Of a stretch of DNA of 64,000 nucleotides, positions 60,308 to 64,000 are shown piece after piece; position 1 is the first letter of the stretch, and the number at the start of each line of letters is the position of its first letter. A program made the translations under genes and the position numbers. The DNA is from Ruminococcus sp. GTDB lineage: Bacteria; Bacillota; Clostridia; Oscillospirales; Ruminococcaceae. The stretch covers positions 1 through 64,000 of the forward strand of contig NZ_JAGCFH010000154.1 of the NCBI RefSeq assembly GCF_017650195.1, written 5' to 3'. Under the pieces are notes generated by a model. That model was not told where the DNA came from. It ran no database searches and saw only the letters and a list, made by a program, of their open reading frames with translations.

Positions 60308-60742
60308 ATGTCGAATGTAAGACAGATCTCAGTTTTTATAGACAATAAACCCAATCAGCTGGCAGGCGTCATGAGAATGATGAAGGAGAGCAAGATCAAT
60401 GCAAGGGCTCTCACAGTTGCCGACACAAAGGATTTCGGTATTCTCCGTATGATAGTCAACGATACCGATAAGGCGGTGGAGAAGCTGAAGGCAGCTTCCT
60501 TTGCCGTTGCTGTAACAGAGATAGTCGCAATATCTATCCCTGATTCACCGGGTCAGCTCAGCCGTGTGCTGGATATACTAGGAAGCAGGAACGTAAATAT
60601 AGAGTATCTCTATACGTTCCTCGGCAAATCGGATAGATCGGTCTCGTTTGTCATTAGGGTTGACGACAACGAAAACGCTTCGGAAGCCCTGACTGACGGG
60701 GGTATTATTCAGCTTACCGAAAATGATATTGCCGAGATGTAA
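60308..60742 (+). CDS. Tandem ACT-domain protein
   Basis: A 144-residue protein of two ACT domains (about 3-70: VRQISVFIDNKPNQLAGVMRM; about 72-140: IVAISIPDSPGQLSRVLDIL). Such proteins bind amino acids and typically accompany paaK and iorAB, probably sensing an aromatic amino acid. ATG 60308 has AAGGAGG upstream; the longer frame is rejected. Confidence 0.9.
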   Translation: MSNVRQISVFIDNKPNQLAGVMRMMKESKINARALTVADTKDFGILRMIVNDTDKAVEKLKAASFAVAVTEIVAISIPDSPGQLSRVLDILGSRNVNIEYLYTFLGKSDRSVSFVIRVDDNENASEALTDGGIIQLTENDIAEM

Positions 60743-60788
60743 GGGTTGCACAAAAAGAATGCCTGCTTGTAAATTTTTTTGAAAACGC

Positions 60789-60818
60789 TTGACATAATTC
60801 CTGTGAATGTTGTATAAT
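60789..60818 (+). promoter_or_regulatory. Promoter of the zinc-ribbon gene
   Basis: TTGACA, 18-bp spacer, TATAAT. Confidence 0.85.
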
Positions 60819-60865
60819 ATCTATGTAAGATTTAGCGAGAAAATATTCGACGGGAGTGATGGAAA

Positions 60866-61300
60866 ATGGGTATTCTCGATAAATTTAATGACGCAAGCAG
60901 AGGCGTTTCGGAGAAGGCTAAAAACATTTCGGAGGCTAATAATCTAAAAAGGAAGATCCTCTATGAAGAGGAAAGAATCGTGGAGATCTTCACTGATATC
61001 GGCAAGAAATATTACAAGGATCACGGCGAGGACCCTGAAGGTCTCAAGGTTCTTTGTGATGATATAGATACAAGACGCAGAAGAATTAAGAAGATGAGAT
61101 ATGAGCTCAACGGCATCAGAGGCTATAAGGTATGTCCCAAGTGCGACGCTGAGGTCAATGAACGCTTCCAGTTCTGTGGACGTTGTGGCGCAAGACTTCC
61201 TGATATCGAGGACGAGGACTTCATGTCACTTGAGCCTAATGATTATTACACGGAAAGCAGCAATAACTTCTTCAATGCTGATCCAAACAAGAATTATTGA
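60866..61300 (+). CDS. Zinc-ribbon protein with helical N-terminus
   Basis: A 144-residue protein: helical, coiled-coil-like N-terminal part (about 1-85) with many charged residues, then a zinc ribbon (CPKCDAEVNERFQFCGRCGA, about 90-110) and an acidic tail. Function unknown; relatives are common small cytosolic proteins in Clostridia. The last codon abuts the stop of the convergent membrane-protein gene. Confidence 0.8.
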   Translation: MGILDKFNDASRGVSEKAKNISEANNLKRKILYEEERIVEIFTDIGKKYYKDHGEDPEGLKVLCDDIDTRRRRIKKMRYELNGIRGYKVCPKCDAEVNERFQFCGRCGARLPDIEDEDFMSLEPNDYYTESSNNFFNADPNKNY

Positions 61301-61729
61301 TCATAAGGGCTGTTCTGAGGTTATCGGAACAGCCTTTTTATACCTGGGGACGCTGCTAAGGCGGATGCTTATTAGTCTGCATAATGCCCTTGCAGGTATG
61401 CAGAGCAGGAACCAGAAGCAGGAAAAGGGGATACATATCTGCCCGAGAAAATTAAAGGGCATATCAGAGTAATCCCATACGTTCCAGTGCATAATAACAT
61501 TGTCGAAGATACCGACGGTAAGTTCTATGGCGGTTATGATGAGCGAGCCTGCCACACAGCTACGTATGAGCGTTAGCTTGCGGCGGCTGTTCAGGGCGTA
61601 GAGCGCAGCCAATACCGCTCCGCCGGTGAGAGACATGGTCCAGTGAGTATAGCCGCGCATGGCTATTTCGATAAGACTGTAGCAGAAATAACCCATAAGA
61701 AAAGAAAATAACAGCTGTGAAAGCTTCAT
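61301..61729 (-). CDS. CmpB-like membrane protein (putative ABC transporter type IV)
   Basis: A 142-residue protein with four membrane segments; GGAVLAALYALNSR, VWDYSDMPFNFLGQICIPFS and FWFLLC match the PF06541 family of unknown function. Its final residues (PITSEQPL) are encoded inside the terminator hairpin of the opposite gene. Confidence 0.8.
   Translation of the reverse strand: MKLSQLLFSFLMGYFCYSLIEIAMRGYTHWTMSLTGGAVLAALYALNSRRKLTLIRSCVAGSLIITAIELTVGIFDNVIMHWNVWDYSDMPFNFLGQICIPFSCFWFLLCIPARALCRLISIRLSSVPRYKKAVPITSEQPL
61305..61336. terminator. Terminator inside the end of the convergent minus-strand gene
   Basis: AAGG-GCTGTTC / GAACAGCCTTTTT with a partly paired loop; it terminates the zinc-ribbon gene and codes for the last residues of the CmpB-like protein. 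Confidence 0.85.
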
Positions 61730-61795
61730 AGTATCACCTCAGAAACTATTATCGCCGTTTTTTACAATGGATATACAGAAAGGGAGTTGGATTAT

Positions 61796-63268
61796 ATGAG
61801 AAAGAGCTGCATACTTATGCACATATCGAGCCTGCCGTCAAACTACGGCATAGGAAAAATGGGAAAGGCTGCATTTGACTTTGTTGACTTTCTGAAGTCG
61901 GCAGGAGTTAAATGCTGGCAGATACTGCCCCTTTCTCCTACGAGCTACGGGGATTCTCCCTATCAGTCCTTCTCGGTATACGCTGGAAATCCCTACTTCA
62001 TTGACTTTGAGGTACTTGAGGGGGACGGCCTTCTTGAGCGACATGAGTACGACATGTTTGACTGGGAAAACGAGCCCGACAAGGTGGATTACAGCCTGCT
62101 TTACGATAACTGCTACGATGTGCTTCACATTGCCTATGAGCGCTTCAAGCCTGCTAAGTTCCCAGATTACAGGAAGTTCTGCACTGAGAATAAAAAATGG
62201 CTGGATGAGTATGCATTGTTCATGGCGCTGAAATTTCACTTTGAGGGTAAGCCGTGGTACCTGTGGGAGGAGGATATCTCCATGCACAGGGCCAAAGCTG
62301 TTGCACAGGCGAAAAAAGATCTGAAAAAGGAGATTGGCTTCCATAAGTTCATACAGTTCGAGTTCAGCCGTCAGTGGAGAGTGCTGAAAAAGTATGCCAA
62401 TGACAGCGGCATTGAAATAATAGGCGATATACCAATATACTGCGCTCTGGACAGCGTTGAGGCATGGGCTTCTCCCAAGCTTTTCTGGTTCGACAAAGAG
62501 CGCAAGCCCGTTGCGGTGGCAGGCTGTCCGCCTGATGACTTCTCGCCCCTCGGACAGCTCTGGGGAAATCCACTGTACGACTGGGATTATCATAAAAAGA
62601 CTGGATACGAGTGGTGGATTGACCGTATCGGCGCCGCATCAAAGCTCTACGATATAGTACGTATAGACCATTTTCGTGGCTTTCAGAGCTATTATACCAT
62701 ACCATATGGCAACGAGGATGCAACTGTGGGAGAGTGGAAGAAGGGTCCGAACTACGAGCTGTTCAAGCTTGCTGAGAAGAAGCTGGGAAAGTTGAATATC
62801 ATTGCGGAGGACCTCGGCTTCATTACTCCAGAGGTGAGAAAAATGCTGGACAAATGCGGCTATCCTGGCATGAAGGTGCTTCAGTTCGCATTCTCGGACG
62901 GCCGGAACGAGTATCTGCCACATAATTACAGCAGTACAAATTACTATGCATATACGGGTACTCATGATAATGAGACTCTTAACGGCTGGGTGGAGACCCT
63001 CGATAAGAAGTCCCTTAAATTCACGTTGAAATACCTCGGCGTAAAGCGCAAAAAGGATATCCCTGCGGCTGTGATACGTGCCGCGTGGGGAAGTGTTGCG
63101 GAGGTGGCTGCGGCACAGATACAGGACTTCCTTGACAGCCCGAAGGAGGGAAGGATGAATACGCCCTCCACTCTCGGCGGCAACTGGGAGTTCCGTACTC
63201 ATACCTCTGATTTTACGCCGGAGCTTGCGAAGAAGATCAAAAAGCTGAATAAGATGTACAACCGATAA
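61796..63268 (+). CDS. malQ: 4-alpha-glucanotransferase (amylomaltase)
   Basis: A 490-residue GH77 enzyme that transfers maltodextrin segments, here likely for glycogen or maltodextrin metabolism. It shows HISSLPSNYGIGKMG at the start, DIVRIDHFRGF (nucleophile Asp), NIIAEDLGFITPEV (acid/base Glu) and YTGTHDNETLNGW (transition-state Asp). Length matches the family. ATG 61796 has AGGGAG upstream. Confidence 0.97.
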   Translation: MRKSCILMHISSLPSNYGIGKMGKAAFDFVDFLKSAGVKCWQILPLSPTSYGDSPYQSFSVYAGNPYFIDFEVLEGDGLLERHEYDMFDWENEPDKVDYSLLYDNCYDVLHIAYERFKPAKFPDYRKFCTENKKWLDEYALFMALKFHFEGKPWYLWEEDISMHRAKAVAQAKKDLKKEIGFHKFIQFEFSRQWRVLKKYANDSGIEIIGDIPIYCALDSVEAWASPKLFWFDKERKPVAVAGCPPDDFSPLGQLWGNPLYDWDYHKKTGYEWWIDRIGAASKLYDIVRIDHFRGFQSYYTIPYGNEDATVGEWKKGPNYELFKLAEKKLGKLNIIAEDLGFITPEVRKMLDKCGYPGMKVLQFAFSDGRNEYLPHNYSSTNYYAYTGTHDNETLNGWVETLDKKSLKFTLKYLGVKRKKDIPAAVIRAAWGSVAEVAAAQIQDFLDSPKEGRMNTPSTLGGNWEFRTHTSDFTPELAKKIKKLNKMYNR

Positions 63269-63283
63269 AAAGAGGTGTATGAT

Positions 63284-64000
63284 GTGAAAAATAGAACTGT
63301 TTGGGCAGTGATCGCAGCAGTGCTGCTGACAGGCTGCTCTGCTAAGGAGTCTAAGGTGCAGGATAATGCCAAAGACGAAACAGCTGCAGTGACAACAGAA
63401 GTTACTTCCACAGTGACTTCTGCGGAAACTACAACAGCTAAGGAAACCACTACCAAAAAGACAACCGCAAAGGTGACGACCACAAAGGCTACTACCGTAC
63501 AAACGACGACAGCAGCTTCGACCACCGAGGCTCAGACGACAGCAGCTCCACAGAACACGACTTCACCTGCTCCCGTAAAGCATTACACCCTTGAGGGGTA
63601 CGATGGCCCTGAGGAGATACCGGAAGCAGAGTGGAATGCTCTTACAAAGGTGAATGAGAAATACGGCACAACCTTTGAAGTCATTGCCAGAACCCTCTGC
63701 TGGGAGTCAATGCCCAGCTCTATACTTAACGATGACGGTACGACAAGTACTATCCCGGTTGACCGCGATTACAATAAGCCCCTCGTGGTGGCTTATAGCT
63801 TAAATGGAAGTGACGGTGTTGCCTTTACGGTATATTTGAAAGAAAATACAGATGATATAACCGATGACACCTATTTCTATTACCACTACATGGAGCAGCT
63901 CCATAATGAAGCAGCAGGCTCTCTGCGAAAACTTGTGCCAGGCGGAAAGGTATATTTCAATGGAATGGACAACGGTAGGCTTCCATTTGAAAGTCCTGCC
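63284..64000 (+). CDS. Thr-rich lipoprotein, 3' end outside window
   Basis: The frame from GTG 63284 (AGAGGTG upstream) is open to the window end, 239 codons. Signal peptide with lipobox LLTGCSAK (Cys about 18), a Thr/Lys-rich linker (about 40-95), then the start of a globular domain (YDGPEEIPEAEWNALTKVNE onward) I do not recognise. The adjacent ATG at 63282 is directly followed by TGA and cannot be the start. The linker style matches the other secreted proteins in this window. Confidence 0.75.
   Translation, partial: MKNRTVWAVIAAVLLTGCSAKESKVQDNAKDETAAVTTEVTSTVTSAETTTAKETTTKKTTAKVTTTKATTVQTTTAASTTEAQTTAAPQNTTSPAPVKHYTLEGYDGPEEIPEAEWNALTKVNEKYGTTFEVIARTLCWESMPSSILNDDGTTSTIPVDRDYNKPLVVAYSLNGSDGVAFTVYLKENTDDITDDTYFYYHYMEQLHNEAAGSLRKLVPGGKVYFNGMDNGRLPFESPA

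Overview
The window looks like a chromosomal segment of a rumen or gut cellulolytic Ruminococcus, most likely Ruminococcus flavefaciens or a close relative. The main reason is a complete scaffoldin cluster in the order scaC-scaA-scaB-cttA-scaE (15690-26051), the hallmark cellulosome locus of R. flavefaciens, together with Thr-rich linkers, dockerins, a moderate GC content and a Firmicutes gene set (GerA-type germination proteins, RicT, CIRCE, SpoVB-type flippase, Cse60-like protein). No rRNA, tRNA, CRISPR, prophage or complete insertion sequence was found.

Layout. 1-3125: 3' part of polA, rimI, tsaD. 3206-8106: a germinant-receptor cluster (A and B subunits, and a short C subunit) split by an opposite-strand pair, tadA and a CPBP-family membrane protein that lacks the protease residues. 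8444-13608: GTP-type PEP carboxykinase behind a consensus promoter, a DUF3592 protein, an XRE/DUF2975 regulatory pair with palindromic operators, GtrA, and a tRNA-dihydrouridine synthase. 13906-26051: CapA-like lipoprotein and the sca cluster. scaC-scaA-scaB read as one operon behind a roughly 360-nt structured leader and end at a strong terminator. cttA has its own promoter and leader. scaE follows after a strong hairpin. 26105-38879: housekeeping genes (TtcA-like, ung, metF with a stand-alone MetH-activation domain, an orphan sugar-binding lipoprotein, S4/HU/MazG, trpS, an aminotransferase, a SpoVB-like flippase that appears to start with CTG).

39055-47716 is a second cellulosome-related region: a ScaE-like cohesin fused to a dockerin, a DUF4352 lipoprotein, an Rrf2 regulator, cysK, a lipoprotein whose cohesin-like halves are in permuted order, a GH5 lipoprotein with two unassigned tandem modules, and an SGNH esterase with a dockerin. 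cysK carries what looks like a cysteine-codon leader peptide with mutually exclusive RNA pairings; this is the most unusual regulatory signal in the window. 47786-53419: dagK, holB, ricT, queH, DUF2185, acetyltransferase, YbaK, and a CIRCE-controlled Hsp20. 54685-60742: an arylpyruvate/arylacetate module (iorA, iorB, paaK, Cse60-like, ACT), followed by a zinc-ribbon protein, a CmpB-like membrane protein, malQ and the start of a Thr-rich lipoprotein cut by the window end.

How the parts fit. ScaC, ScaA and ScaB form a nested scaffold (ScaC dockerin to ScaA cohesin, ScaA dockerin to ScaB cohesin). ScaB and CttA carry X-dockerins for the ScaE cohesin, and ScaE carries a C-terminal cell-wall anchor. 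Around them lie enzymes and adaptors with other dockerins. Three visibly different dockerin recognition patterns occur in the window (MGDAV, VCDVV, AVDAS), which suggests a layered interaction code.
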